From Sandaracinaceae bacterium (GTDB taxonomy: Bacteria; Myxococcota_A; Polyangia; Polyangiales; JADJQN01), in contig JADJQN010000003.1 of NCBI GenBank assembly GCA_016712745.1, positions 1,612,001-1,676,000 on the forward strand: a stretch of DNA of 64,000 nucleotides, in the 5' to 3' direction. The translations under genes were made by a program, and so were the position numbers. Below, in pieces: positions 33,689 to 42,765 of this stretch. The notes below the pieces were generated by a model, which searched no databases, had not been told where the DNA came from, and worked only from the letters and a program-made list of their open reading frames with translations. The first letter of the stretch is position 1; every line of letters begins with the position of its first letter.

Positions 33689-35347
33689 ATGCGTGTTGCG
33701 TTGTGTCAGGTGGATCCAACCGTGGGCGATTTCGTAGGGAATCGTGCGATGACGGTGCGTGCTGCCGTCGCCGCCGCTGCGGAGGGCGCGCAGCTCGCGG
33801 TCTTTCCAGAGCTTTCGCTTTGCGGCTATCCGCCACGTGATTGGCTCGAGCACCAAGAATTTATCGCGTCATCGGAGAAGAGCGTGGAGCTTCTCTGCAA
33901 AGAGCTGCCGAAGGCGATCACGGTGGCGGTTGGGTTTGTGTCACGCGCCGAGCAAGTGTTGGGGCGCCGCCTTCACAACTCACTCGCGGTGATTCGCGAC
34001 GGGCGCGTTGTGCACGTCGTGCACAAGCGTCTTTTGCCTACGTACGACGTCTTCGACGAAGATCGCTATTTCGAGCCTGGCATTGCGTCGACAGTTGTCG
34101 ATGTGGACGGCGTTTCGGTTGGTTTTACGATCTGTGAGGACATCTGGAATGACGTCGAAGTGAAGGGCGGCCTTCGTTATCGAGGCAACCCAATCGCTGA
34201 TTTGGTCGCGCAAGGCGCCAGCGTCATCGTCAATGCTGCTGCGTCACCCTTCACGCTCCAAAAGCGCGAGGCCCGCACAAAAATGTTGCGCGAGGTTGCC
34301 AGGCATCATTCGCGGCCAATCGTCTTCGTCAACCAAGTGGGCGGCAACGACGATTTGATTTTCGATGGACACTCCGCAGTTTTTGGGCCCGACGGCGAAG
34401 TGTGGGCGCGTGCGCACGAGTTTCACGAGGATCAAATCGTGTGCGACATCAAGGCGGGCGGGCCCATTCGTGAGCATGCCACCAGTGCAGAAGGCGCAGC
34501 GCTCGATGCGCTTGTTCTTGGCACGCGCGACTACGCGAAGAAGTGTGGCTTTCGCAAAGCGGTACTCGGGCTATCTGGTGGCATCGACAGCGCGCTCACG
34601 GCCTGCATCGCCGTGCGCGCCTTTGGGAAAGAGAACGTTCTCGGCGTCGCGTTACCAACCCGCTTTTCGTCTGAAGGAAGTCTGGTCGACGCGAAAGCGC
34701 TCGCGGTGAATCTCGGGATCGAATTTCGCGAGGTTCCAATCGACCAACTCTTTCAATCCTACATCGATGGGCTAACCCCCCACCTCGATGCTATCGCGCC
34801 CACATTTGAGAAAGACGTAACCTTCGAAAACATTCAGTCGCGCATTCGCTGCGCGGTCTTAATGGGCATCAGCAATCGCGCAGGTCACCTGCTTTTAACG
34901 ACCGGCAACAAGAGCGAAATCGCTGTTGGCTACTGCACCCTCTACGGTGATATGGCCGGCGGGCTCGCCGTTATCAGCGATCTGCCAAAGACTTTCGTTT
35001 ACAAAGTATCGGCGGAGGTAAATCGCCAAGCCGGAATGGATCTCATTCCGAAGAGCACCATGGAGAAAGCGCCCAGCGCGGAGCTTCGCCCGGATCAAAC
35101 TGATCAGGATTCGCTTCCGCCCTACGATGTGCTCGATGCAATTCTCGAGCGCTACATCGAAGAGCATCGCTCGGTCGATGACATCGTCAAGCTTGGCCTC
35201 GACCGTGCGACGGTCGAGCGAGTGGTGCGTCTTGTAACGCTCAGCGAATACAAACGGCGTCAGATGGCGCCCGGCCTAATCGTGACGCGCAAAGCGTTCG
35301 GACCAGGGCGCCGCTACCCGCTCGCTGCGAAGCTCACTCGCCCTTAA
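33689..35347 (+). CDS. nadE: Glutamine-dependent NAD+ synthetase
   Basis: About 552 residues. The N-terminal nitrilase-type glutaminase has the full catalytic triad Glu41 (FPELSLCGYPPRDW), Lys113 (VVHKRLLP) and Cys149 (FTICEDIWND). The C-terminal ATP-pyrophosphatase domain begins FRKAVLGLSGGIDSALT (about 285-305) and continues with FENIQSRIRCAVLMGISNRA, TTGNKSEIAVGYCTLYGDMA and KAPSAELRPDQTDQDSLPPY. It amidates deamido-NAD with glutamine-derived ammonia and ATP. ATG 33689 is preferred over the GTG one codon before. Its 3' end overlaps the convergent crotonase gene by 14 bp, and the element-B repeat forms its entire upstream region. Confidence 0.96.
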   Translation: MRVALCQVDPTVGDFVGNRAMTVRAAVAAAAEGAQLAVFPELSLCGYPPRDWLEHQEFIASSEKSVELLCKELPKAITVAVGFVSRAEQVLGRRLHNSLAVIRDGRVVHVVHKRLLPTYDVFDEDRYFEPGIASTVVDVDGVSVGFTICEDIWNDVEVKGGLRYRGNPIADLVAQGASVIVNAAASPFTLQKREARTKMLREVARHHSRPIVFVNQVGGNDDLIFDGHSAVFGPDGEVWARAHEFHEDQIVCDIKAGGPIREHATSAEGAALDALVLGTRDYAKKCGFRKAVLGLSGGIDSALTACIAVRAFGKENVLGVALPTRFSSEGSLVDAKALAVNLGIEFREVPIDQLFQSYIDGLTPHLDAIAPTFEKDVTFENIQSRIRCAVLMGISNRAGHLLLTTGNKSEIAVGYCTLYGDMAGGLAVISDLPKTFVYKVSAEVNRQAGMDLIPKSTMEKAPSAELRPDQTDQDSLPPYDVLDAILERYIEEHRSVDDIVKLGLDRATVERVVRLVTLSEYKRRQMAPGLIVTRKAFGPGRRYPLAAKLTRP

Positions 35348-36152
35348 AGTTGCCCGGTCGCTTTTGCGCGTAAGCGTTGATCGCCTCGCCTAGGTCGTTC
35401 GATTGCAAGAAGGCTGAGTTCCACACCGCAACGAGATGCAAGGCTTCGCGCGTGGATTTGTTTTGTCCCTCGCGCATGACTTCTTTGATGCCCTGCACAA
35501 CGAGTGGCGGATTGGCAGCGATATCTTTCGCGAGCGCATCGGCCGCAGTCCACAGCGCTTCTGGACTTGCGACCACGTCATTGACGAGGCCGATTTCGCG
35601 TGCCCTTTTGGCATCGATGTTCTTGCCCGTGAGTGCGAGCTCCCGCGTATGTCCCTCACCGATGATGTGCGGGAGGCGCTGCAGGCTGCCCATGTCCGCG
35701 ACCATCGCAATCTTTACTTCGCGCAGACTGAACTTGGCGTCTTCGGACGCGATGCGCACATCGCATGCGGAAATCAAATCCAGGCCGCCGCCGATGCACC
35801 AACCGTGAATCGCTGCGACCACGGGCTTTGTGCACTCGTCGACCGAGTTCGCCGCTTCTTGCATGCGCTCGATCAGGCGCAAGAGCTTGGTGCGTCCGCT
35901 AGCGAGCGGTGCTCCGGACAGAAGAGGCCCGAGCTCCGTCATCATGGCCATCAGATCAAGGCCGTACGAAAAATGATCGCCGCTGCCGCGCAGCACGATT
36001 ACGCGCACGCTCTCATCTTCGCTGAGCGCGCGAAAGGCGAGCGGCATTTCGCGCCAGAAATCGGGGCCCATGGCGTTGCCTTTGCCGGGGCCGACGAGGG
36101 TAACCTTGGCGATGCCGTCCTGGTTCTCGACGGTTAGCGAGCGATAACTCAT
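35334..36152 (-). CDS. Crotonase family, probable delta3,5-delta2,4-dienoyl-CoA isomerase
   Basis: 272 residues with the crotonase fold: oxyanion-hole stretches DHFSYGLDLMAM (58-70) and AIHGWCIGGGLDL. The acidic residues Asp125, Glu145 (SLREVKIAM) and Asp153 (VADMGSLQRLP) have the same spacing (20 and 8 residues) as the catalytic triad Asp176/Glu196/Asp204 of mammalian dienoyl-CoA isomerase ECH1. This favours isomerase over plain enoyl-CoA hydratase. It would help degrade unsaturated fatty acids. Its start overlaps the glmU stop by 4 bp, so it is the last gene of the hemA-to-glmU run. Confidence 0.88.
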   Translation of the reverse strand: MSYRSLTVENQDGIAKVTLVGPGKGNAMGPDFWREMPLAFRALSEDESVRVIVLRGSGDHFSYGLDLMAMMTELGPLLSGAPLASGRTKLLRLIERMQEAANSVDECTKPVVAAIHGWCIGGGLDLISACDVRIASEDAKFSLREVKIAMVADMGSLQRLPHIIGEGHTRELALTGKNIDAKRAREIGLVNDVVASPEALWTAADALAKDIAANPPLVVQGIKEVMREGQNKSTREALHLVAVWNSAFLQSNDLGEAINAYAQKRPGNFKGE

Positions 36153-37576
36153 GTCGCGCTGCCTTTCTTTGCTGCGTCTTTGCGCGCCTGCATCGCGCCC
36201 CGCAACTTCTTGCCGTACCCGTCTTTGTTCTCTTGTTTCACGCGTGAAATCGCCAGCGCGTCAGCGGGAACATCTTTTGTGACGGTCGTGGACGTGGCGA
36301 CGTAGGCGTTTTTGCCAACACGCACAGGAGCTACGAGCTGTGAATCACTGCCGATGAACACGCCGTCTTCCAACGTGGTCGTGTGCTTTTGAAAGCCATC
36401 GTAGTTACAGAAGATCGTGCCAGCACCAACGTTGACGTCTTCGCCAATGACTCCGTTGCCGAGATAGGCAAGGTGGTTGGCCTTCGATCGCGCGCCAAGC
36501 GTAGTTTCCTTGGTTTCCACGTAGTTGCCGATGTGCGCGTCGGGTCCAAGCTTCGACTTGGGGCGCAAGTGCGAGAACGGGCCGACTTGCGCACGTTCGC
36601 CAATCTCACTCTGAGTTGCGACCGTGTAGGGCTTTAAGCGAGCGCCGGCCAGCACGACTACCTCGTCAAGAACGCAGCCGACATCGATAAATGCGCCTTC
36701 GCCAATCGTGGTCTTGCCGCGCAACGTGACGTTGGCTTCAATCGTGGTGTCCGCACCAATCTCGACGTCGGCATCGATGGTGGTGCGCTGCGGATCACGA
36801 ATCGAGACGCCGCCCCTCGCGTGCTTCTCGGCGATCCGCAAACGCATCGCACGATCAACTTGCGAAAGCTCGAAGCGATCGTTGATGCCGTGCAGGTCAT
36901 CCATACTCCACGTGATGGAAGCGACGCCGCCGTCCAGCGCTGCGGCGGATACGATGTCGGTGAGATAGAGCTCTTTCTGCGCGTTTTGAGGGCGCAAATT
37001 AGCGAGCGACTTCTCAAGGAAGGCGACCTCGGCGCAATACACGCCGGGGTTCATCTCCCGAATCGTCAGTTCCTCGGGGGTGCAATCGCGGTGTTCGCGC
37101 ACGCCGACGACGTTGCCGGCAGCGTCACGAATCATGCGGCCGTAGCCGGTCGCATCGGCAATCACACCGGTGAGCATGGAGAGAGGCTTCTTTGAATGCG
37201 TCGCGGCATCCACAAGAGCTGTCACAGCGCGCGTTGGCAGAAGGGGAATGTCGCCGTTCAGAATCACAACGTAGCCTTGCGTTCCTTGCAGTGGCGCAAG
37301 TCCGCAGCGCACGGCGTCGCCGGTGCCACGCTGTTCAGGTTGCAGAGCGGTCTCCACGTTCGAACCGAAATGTTGGCCGAGCACTTCACGAACCGAATCG
37401 GCGAGATGGCCGACGACGACTACAACTCGCGTGGCACCTGCCTCGAGTGCGGCGTTCACTGGCCAGTTCACGATCGGCTTGCCTGCGACCGGATGCAAGA
37501 CCTTGGGCAGCTTGCTCTTCATGCGCGTGCCTTGGCCGGCGGCGAGAACGATGGCGGAAAATGACGACGTGCTCAT
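36149..37576 (-). CDS. glmU: Bifunctional GlmU: GlcN-1-P acetyltransferase / GlcNAc-1-P uridyltransferase
   Basis: 475 residues. The N-terminal pyrophosphorylase has LAAGQGTRMKSKLPKVLHPV at 11-30, GDIPLL near 109 and the family NPGVYCAE segment. The C-terminal left-handed beta-helix has hexapeptide repeats from about 255, with RSKANHLAYLGNGVIGEDVN and GAGTIFCNYDGFQKH for acetyl-CoA and GlcN-1-P binding. It makes UDP-GlcNAc, the precursor of peptidoglycan and lipopolysaccharide. It lies 21 nt after the ArsA-like gene and overlaps the crotonase start by 4 bp. Confidence 0.96.
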   Translation of the reverse strand: MSTSSFSAIVLAAGQGTRMKSKLPKVLHPVAGKPIVNWPVNAALEAGATRVVVVVGHLADSVREVLGQHFGSNVETALQPEQRGTGDAVRCGLAPLQGTQGYVVILNGDIPLLPTRAVTALVDAATHSKKPLSMLTGVIADATGYGRMIRDAAGNVVGVREHRDCTPEELTIREMNPGVYCAEVAFLEKSLANLRPQNAQKELYLTDIVSAAALDGGVASITWSMDDLHGINDRFELSQVDRAMRLRIAEKHARGGVSIRDPQRTTIDADVEIGADTTIEANVTLRGKTTIGEGAFIDVGCVLDEVVVLAGARLKPYTVATQSEIGERAQVGPFSHLRPKSKLGPDAHIGNYVETKETTLGARSKANHLAYLGNGVIGEDVNVGAGTIFCNYDGFQKHTTTLEDGVFIGSDSQLVAPVRVGKNAYVATSTTVTKDVPADALAISRVKQENKDGYGKKLRGAMQARKDAAKKGSAT

Positions 37577-37597
37577 GCCGACTCCTTCAAGTCTTGA

Positions 37598-38758
37598 TCA
37601 CTCTTCAACGATGCGTAGCTCGCTCGCACCTGTGAGAAACGAGGCCACGCGTGCGAGCGCGCGCAAATCATGGACATCGGTGTCGAACGCCGGCACTTCG
37701 ATGTAAAGAGTATCTTTGCCGCCGCGGGTGCGTAGACGCTCGGTTTCTACGCGGTCGGAAATGGCCCGCGCGCGTTCGTCATCGAGAGCGGTTTGCATTC
37801 GCTCGAGCAGTTCAGAGGTGCCTGTGGGGCCGAGAACGTTTGCGAGCTCTGCAGCAAGCTCGCTCTCGGGGCGACTCGGCTCGGCATGGAGCGCGTGAAC
37901 TTGATTGATGACGAATGCCGTTCGCCTCATGTTCGCGCCCGAGAGTTTGTCGCTGAAGTACAGGCTCTCTTCGATGGCGAGCGGCGACGGGCTCGTGACA
38001 AGTACGAACGCGACCTCGGGACTGCGCAACGCGTCCGACACTTTCTTTGCACGTTCACGAAAGCCGCCGAAAAGATCATTGAGGTCGACGACAAAATTCG
38101 CGACCTCCTCCAAGAACTTCGCGCCTGTGAAATTCGAAAGGCCCCGTAGCAGGAACGCGGCGCCCTTCTGCAGGAGATTGAAAGAAAATTTACCCGCGCC
38201 TTCAAACGCGTCGATGAACCACCGCGTCGCCGGCGAATCGATCATTCCCACCAAGCGCTCCGGCGCTTCCAAGAAGTCGAGGGCGTTCGATGTTGGCGGC
38301 GTATCGAGCACGATGAGGTCGTAGCGAGCGTCGTTGCGCACCGAGTACAACTTTTCCATCGCCATGTACTCCTGCGTGCCGGCGAGCGACGAGGACATGT
38401 ACTGATAGAGCTTGTTGTTCAAAATGCGGTTCTTGCGTTCCTCACTCGAGGCAAAACGCGTAACCAGATCGTCAAAGGTGCGTTTGGTGTCGAGCATCAT
38501 CGCGTGGAGGGTGCCCTTGCAGTCGATGCCTGCTGCGTCGAAAAGACGCTTGTCGATCTGCTGCTCCTCGGTCGTCATCTCATTCAAACCGAGACTGTTG
38601 GCGAGACGCTTGGCGGGATCGATCGTCAGCACGAGCACGCGTTTGCCGCCTGTGGCTGCCGCCAACGCCAGCGATGCTGCCGTTGTCGTCTTGCCAACTC
38701 CACCCGAGCCAACGCACACCACGATACGGTGCGTATTTAGAACATCTTTCAAACTCAT
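37598..38758 (-). CDS. ArsA/Get3-family ATPase
   Basis: 386 residues, single-domain ArsA-type P-loop ATPase: deviant Walker A CVGSGGVGKTTTAASLA at about 15-31, switch I DPAKRLANSLG, and Walker B/switch II YDLIVLDTPPTSNALDFLEA. The hydrophobic middle region (GKFSFNLLQKGAAFLLRG) could bind hydrophobic clients. The arsenite Cys triad of arsenic-pump ArsA is not evident and no arsB is nearby, so an arsenic role is unlikely. Myxobacterial homologues of this type are often placed near motility or envelope genes. It lies 42 nt from hemC and 21 nt from glmU in one operon. Confidence 0.9.
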   Translation of the reverse strand: MSLKDVLNTHRIVVCVGSGGVGKTTTAASLALAAATGGKRVLVLTIDPAKRLANSLGLNEMTTEEQQIDKRLFDAAGIDCKGTLHAMMLDTKRTFDDLVTRFASSEERKNRILNNKLYQYMSSSLAGTQEYMAMEKLYSVRNDARYDLIVLDTPPTSNALDFLEAPERLVGMIDSPATRWFIDAFEGAGKFSFNLLQKGAAFLLRGLSNFTGAKFLEEVANFVVDLNDLFGGFRERAKKVSDALRSPEVAFVLVTSPSPLAIEESLYFSDKLSGANMRRTAFVINQVHALHAEPSRPESELAAELANVLGPTGTSELLERMQTALDDERARAISDRVETERLRTRGGKDTLYIEVPAFDTDVHDLRALARVASFLTGASELRIVEE

Positions 38759-38800
38759 GAGCGCGCAGATCCTACAGGAAAATCGGGCGAAAGCGACGCA

Positions 38801-39778
38801 CTAACTCTGCGTTTGTTGCACGCGCATGGCTTCGGCGCGCGCCTCTTCCAAAAGGCTCGCCGCGCCTTGTTGCAAAAGGCTTCGCGCCAACGTGCGGCCG
38901 ATGCGAATGGCCGTGCTGCGCAGCTCCTCCTCGTCAAGGCCAGTGCAATAGTGTTCCGAGCCCGCCTGCAATATCGACGAACCGTCCATCGCGCCGACCA
39001 TGGCGTCTATGCGCAAACGTTCGCCATCTTCGATCCGCGCGTGCGCAGCCATCGGCGCATGGCAGCCGCCGTCGAGCATCGCGAGAAAGGCTCGTTCCGC
39101 TTCGACGCAGGTGCGCGTTGTGCTGTCTTCGAGTTTGGCGAGAATCATGTTGGTCGCGACGTCGTCGACTCGCGCCTCCAGCGCGAGCGCGCCTTGCCCA
39201 ACGGCTGGCAAACATACTTCGGCGGGGATTGGCCAAAGAGGCCGGGACGCGAGCCCAAGGCGCAAAAGTCCTGCGTGCGCGAGAACGATGGCCTCGTACT
39301 CGCCCTCGTCGAGTTTTCGCAAACGCGTATCCACGTTACCGCGCAAAAGCTTGTATTGAAGGTCATTGCGAAAAGCGCGTAGCTGGCAGCTACGACGCAG
39401 GGAGCTCGTACCGATGCGGGCGCCTGCGGTAAGCGCGTCAAGCTCAAGGCCGTCCTTGGTGATCAGTACATCGCGAGCGTCTTCGCGTTTGGGCACGCAC
39501 GCGATCGCCAAGCCTTCGCCGAGCTTCGCTGGAAGATCCTTCATGGAATGCACGGCGAAGTCGGCGCGCCCATCGGCGAGGGCGGCCTCGACTTCGCTGA
39601 CGAATAAGCCTTTGCCGCCGAACTTAGCGAGCGAGACGTTCTGTATGCGATCGCCTTCCGTCACGATCTGCACTTCTTCGACCTCGAGATTGGGAGTTAA
39701 TGCCTTGAGAGCGTCGATAACCCAACGCGTTTGGGTAAGAGCAAGTGCGCTTTTGCGCGTGGCGACACGCAGTTTCAT
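38801..39778 (-). CDS. hemC: Hydroxymethylbilane synthase
   Basis: 325 residues. MKLRVATRKSALALTQTRWV, VHSMKDLPAK with the catalytic Asp (about 81), GTSSLRRSCQLRAFRNDLQY, and Cys239 in MLDGGCHAPMAAHA, which carries the dipyrromethane cofactor, are all present. It polymerises four porphobilinogen units into hydroxymethylbilane for tetrapyrrole synthesis. The C-terminus is slightly extended relative to E. coli. Its start overlaps the hemA stop by 4 bp (39775-39778). Confidence 0.96.
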   Translation of the reverse strand: MKLRVATRKSALALTQTRWVIDALKALTPNLEVEEVQIVTEGDRIQNVSLAKFGGKGLFVSEVEAALADGRADFAVHSMKDLPAKLGEGLAIACVPKREDARDVLITKDGLELDALTAGARIGTSSLRRSCQLRAFRNDLQYKLLRGNVDTRLRKLDEGEYEAIVLAHAGLLRLGLASRPLWPIPAEVCLPAVGQGALALEARVDDVATNMILAKLEDSTTRTCVEAERAFLAMLDGGCHAPMAAHARIEDGERLRIDAMVGAMDGSSILQAGSEHYCTGLDEEELRSTAIRIGRTLARSLLQQGAASLLEEARAEAMRVQQTQS

Positions 39779-41106
39779 GTGGGCTTCTTCTGGGGTGATG
39801 CGGCGGCGGGAGCTGCCTCGGCGTTGCTTACGGCCTGGGCCGACGTAGATGTTTCGAGGTCAAAGAGCTTGCGTACGGCGGCGATCATCTCTGCTCCATC
39901 GCTGTCTTCGGCTCCACGCTTCAACTCTTGCAGCGGTTGGTGCAAGAGCTTGGTGACAATCGCTTCGCCCATTCGCTCGAGCGCGCGCTTGTCTTCTTCA
40001 CGCAAGGACAATCGCGAGGTGGTGCGAGCTAGTTCGTCGCGCACGACTTGTTGAAAGGTTTCGCGCAGGGCCACGATGGTTGGTGTCAGCACCAGACTGC
40101 GGCGCCACTCCTCGAACTCTCGCACTTCGCCTTCGACAATCTGCTCGGCGACGGACGCTTCCCGCAAGCGTTCCGCGAGATTCTCGCCGGACACTTTCTC
40201 CAGATCGTCTATGTCATACAATATGACGTTGCTAATCGTTCCAACGCGCGGGTCTACGTCGCGCGGCACAGCGATGTCCACCAGCAGCATCAGGCGATGG
40301 CGTCGCGCTTTTTGCACGCTCTGCATGAGCTCGCGGGTGATCACGAAATCGGGGCTCGAGGTTGAGGTAATGGCCACGTCGGCGAGCGTTAGCTCGTGGG
40401 CCAGATCTTCCATGCGCTTGGCGATGCCGCCGTAGACGCGCGCCAACTCCTCGGCGCGCTCCGGACTGCGATTGACGATGTAAAGCTGAGCGCCTTGCTT
40501 GCGTAGATGACGAGCCGCAGTCTCGCTCATTTTGCCCGCGCCAAGCAAAAGGACGCGTCGTCCGTGCAAATCGCCAAAGATTTTCTTCGCAAGCTCGCAG
40601 GCGATGCTGCTCACCGATACCGTGCCCGCCGCAACACCGGTCTCGGTGCGCACGCGTTTCGCGACTGCAAATGCGCGGTGAAAGCAGCGACTCAGCAAGG
40701 TGCCGAGCGTTCCCGCTGCGTGCGCCGTTGCGTAGGCCGTTTTCACCTGACCGAGAATTTGCGGCTCTCCAAGGATCATCGAATCAAGACTCGAGGCAAC
40801 CCGAAAGGCGTGCTTCACGGCGTCCGTGCCTACGCGTTCGTAGAGATGCCCGTCGATGGCATCGGGTGCAATTTTGCCGTTCAGATAGTTCCGTACCTCG
40901 CGACTGGCCGCAGCGATGTCCGATGCAGATGCGTAGACTTCCACACGGTTGCACGTCGAGATGAGAAGAGCTTCATCCATCGTAGAGGTCTTCGAAAGAG
41001 CGCTCAAATCCTCGGCGAGCTTTTCACCCGACACAGCAAGCCGCTCACGGATCGCCAAAGGGGCGGTGCGATGCGACAGACCGACGACGAAAAGCTCTCC
41101 CTTCAT
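39775..41106 (-). CDS. hemA: Glutamyl-tRNA reductase
   Basis: 443 residues from ATG 41106. VVGLSHRTAPLAIRERLA opens the catalytic domain, Cys52 in LLISTCNRVEVYA forms the thioester with glutamate, and the NADPH domain has RRVLLLGAGKMSETAARHL. A C-terminal dimerisation helix is followed by an Ala/Pro tail (about 465 onward in the longest frame). It commits glutamyl-tRNA to tetrapyrrole synthesis. The stop of the ccsA-like gene overlaps this ATG by one base (TAATG), and hemC overlaps its end, so the three genes are tightly coupled. Confidence 0.96.
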   Translation of the reverse strand: MKGELFVVGLSHRTAPLAIRERLAVSGEKLAEDLSALSKTSTMDEALLISTCNRVEVYASASDIAAASREVRNYLNGKIAPDAIDGHLYERVGTDAVKHAFRVASSLDSMILGEPQILGQVKTAYATAHAAGTLGTLLSRCFHRAFAVAKRVRTETGVAAGTVSVSSIACELAKKIFGDLHGRRVLLLGAGKMSETAARHLRKQGAQLYIVNRSPERAEELARVYGGIAKRMEDLAHELTLADVAITSTSSPDFVITRELMQSVQKARRHRLMLLVDIAVPRDVDPRVGTISNVILYDIDDLEKVSGENLAERLREASVAEQIVEGEVREFEEWRRSLVLTPTIVALRETFQQVVRDELARTTSRLSLREEDKRALERMGEAIVTKLLHQPLQELKRGAEDSDGAEMIAAVRKLFDLETSTSAQAVSNAEAAPAAASPQKKPT

Positions 41107-41915
41107 TACGCCGCTCCCGACATGCCTCGAAGCGCATAGCCAACGAGCACCAGGATCGCGCAGAAGAAGCCAAGCATCGTTCCGATCGCAGCGCGTCGTC
41201 CCCGCCACCCGGCCGCGATCCGTAAGACAAGCACAGCGGCGAAGAAGATCCACGCCAGGTACGCCGTGAGATGGGACATGGAGAACGTCGAGCCCGCTTC
41301 ATCGATGCGCGCGGCGAAGAACGCTCCACTTACGATTCCGATCGTCAGCAATGGAAAACCAATGGTGACGAGGCGAAACCCCAACGAATCGAGCTCGTGC
41401 AGCGGTGGGAGGCGTTGAAAGACACCGCCCAACCGCTTGGTGAGCAGGAGGCGCTCTTGGAGCAGGTAAGCAATCGAAACCGCGAACGCAAGCGCGAAAG
41501 CCACGATCCCCAGAATGTTCACGCCTACGTGCAGCGGTAAGATGATCGAACGAACGCCAGCGGGAACTTGCGCGATGTTGCTGCCAAATCCTGCGCCGAG
41601 CAGAAATAGGAGCGTGAGCGGCGTGATGAACGCACCCAATGCGGCAAGCTTGTGCTTACGCATCGCCACCAGATAGCCGATCGCAATCAGTAGCGACGCG
41701 ACGGCCAGTGTCTGCTGAATGTTCGTGGTGGGGATGTGGCCCGCAACTGCGTAGTCCCCTACGAGAAACGCCACGTGCGAGAGAATGGCCAAGAAGAGCG
41801 CAGCCGGCGCGCGTGACCCGAGGGATTCTTCGCCACGCAACGTGTAGATGAAATAAAGAACGCACGCGATCGCGTAAAGCGAAGCGGTCACTAGGAAGAG
41901 TGCCGAGACAATCAT
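41106..41915 (-). CDS. CcsA/HemX-like cytochrome c assembly membrane protein
   Basis: 269 residues with about eight transmembrane helices. The pattern (SALFLVTASLYAIACVLYF, HIPTTNIQQTLAVASLLIAI, LPLHVGVNILGIVAFALAFA, SMSHLTAYLAWIFFAAVL) fits the CcsA/ResC/HemX family. The spaced His residues in helices could ligate heme. The canonical CcsA WWD motif is not obvious, so a HemX-like role modulating HemA levels, known for genes beside hemA, is equally possible. ATG 41915 overlaps the upstream gene's stop (41912-41915). Upstream in-frame codons have no coding character. Confidence 0.85.
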   Translation of the reverse strand: MIVSALFLVTASLYAIACVLYFIYTLRGEESLGSRAPAALFLAILSHVAFLVGDYAVAGHIPTTNIQQTLAVASLLIAIGYLVAMRKHKLAALGAFITPLTLLFLLGAGFGSNIAQVPAGVRSIILPLHVGVNILGIVAFALAFAVSIAYLLQERLLLTKRLGGVFQRLPPLHELDSLGFRLVTIGFPLLTIGIVSGAFFAARIDEAGSTFSMSHLTAYLAWIFFAAVLVLRIAAGWRGRRAAIGTMLGFFCAILVLVGYALRGMSGAA

Positions 41916-42310
41916 TTGCGTTTTGACTGCATGAAAAACTTCGCGAGCAGATCGACGTCTTCGTTCGAGTGCGAGTCTTTCTCGCTGGGGGCGGGAACGA
42001 ACTTGCTGTCGACAATTGCCTCGCCAACAAATCCGTCGACGACCTCGTACGCGTTGTCGCCGAGCACCACCGAGCCCTGGCTGTATTCGCCAGAGAGCTC
42101 GGTCACTTGGTCCATGTCTTTGACCTTGCCCACCAGCTTCAGAGCATCGCCGCCACCCGCGACTTCGCTCGTGAAACGCACCGCGGTCTTCAGATTGAAA
42201 CGCTGTCCGTCGGGCAAGAGTTTCATCGTGTTGTCGTGGATCTCCACGCGACCCTCGGAAAGCCATTGGTCGAGTGCATCTTGTGGAACGAAAACGCGAT
42301 TTTCACGCAT
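41912..42310 (-). CDS. Conserved hypothetical protein heading the heme operon
   Basis: 132 residues, soluble, no signal. It reads MRENRVFVPQDALDQWLSEG, then RVEIHDNTMKLLPDGQRF, a VRFTSEVAGGGDALKLVGKV strand pair, EYSQGSVVLGDNAYEVVDGF and a charged tail ending FFMQSKRK. The strand pattern suggests a compact beta-domain. I believe similar proteins occur beside hemA in other myxobacteria but know no function. It overlaps the ccsA-like gene by 4 bp. It is divergent from thioredoxin, with a 110-bp intergenic region that should hold both promoters. Confidence 0.75.
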   Translation of the reverse strand: MRENRVFVPQDALDQWLSEGRVEIHDNTMKLLPDGQRFNLKTAVRFTSEVAGGGDALKLVGKVKDMDQVTELSGEYSQGSVVLGDNAYEVVDGFVGEAIVDSKFVPAPSEKDSHSNEDVDLLAKFFMQSKRK

Positions 42311-42420
42311 TGGTGAAAAGCTATCATGTGGCCCCTCGATGGACTAGCAACCGGACTTGTTCGTCGCCGTTGACATTCGTGGCCCTTGCGCCCCATGTTG
42401 GGTGGACAGAGGTGCGCAAC

Positions 42421-42750
42421 ATGGCTGGGAAAAACGTTCATTCCGTCAATGATTTGAGCTTCGAAGCCGAAGTTTTGAAGAGCGATGTCCCGGTGCTCGT
42501 GGATTTCACAGCCACATGGTGCGGACCGTGTCGCCAGATCGCTCCTTTCATCGATCAGGTAGGCGACGAATACGTCGGCCGCGTCAAAGTCGTGAAGGTC
42601 GATATCGACGAGAGCCCGGGCACGGCCCAGAAGTTCGGCATCCGCGGCGTGCCCACCCTCTACGTTTTCAAAGACGGCCAAGTCGTAGCGCAGCAAGTCG
42701 GCGCAGTGCCGAAGAGCACCATCACAGGTCTCGTCGCCCGCGCTTTGTAA
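42421..42750 (+). CDS. trxA: Thioredoxin
   Basis: 109 residues: DVPVLVDFTATWCGPCRQIA with redox Cys34 and Cys37, the buried Asp of the VDF strand, cis-Pro in RGVPTLYVFKDGQ, and a C-terminal helix. All functional residues are canonical, so a cytosolic disulfide reductase is expected. ATG 42421 is chosen, since the longer in-frame start at 42274 would run into the divergent operon. It converges on the pseudokinase gene. Confidence 0.95.
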   Translation: MAGKNVHSVNDLSFEAEVLKSDVPVLVDFTATWCGPCRQIAPFIDQVGDEYVGRVKVVKVDIDESPGTAQKFGIRGVPTLYVFKDGQVVAQQVGAVPKSTITGLVARAL

Positions 42751-42765
42751 GACGTATCCCGCGCG

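Noticed and set aside
37598..38758. Arsenic-resistance pump ATPase
   Set aside because: It is a single-domain ArsA-type ATPase with no evident arsenite Cys triad and no arsB, arsR or arsC nearby, so only the family name is justified.
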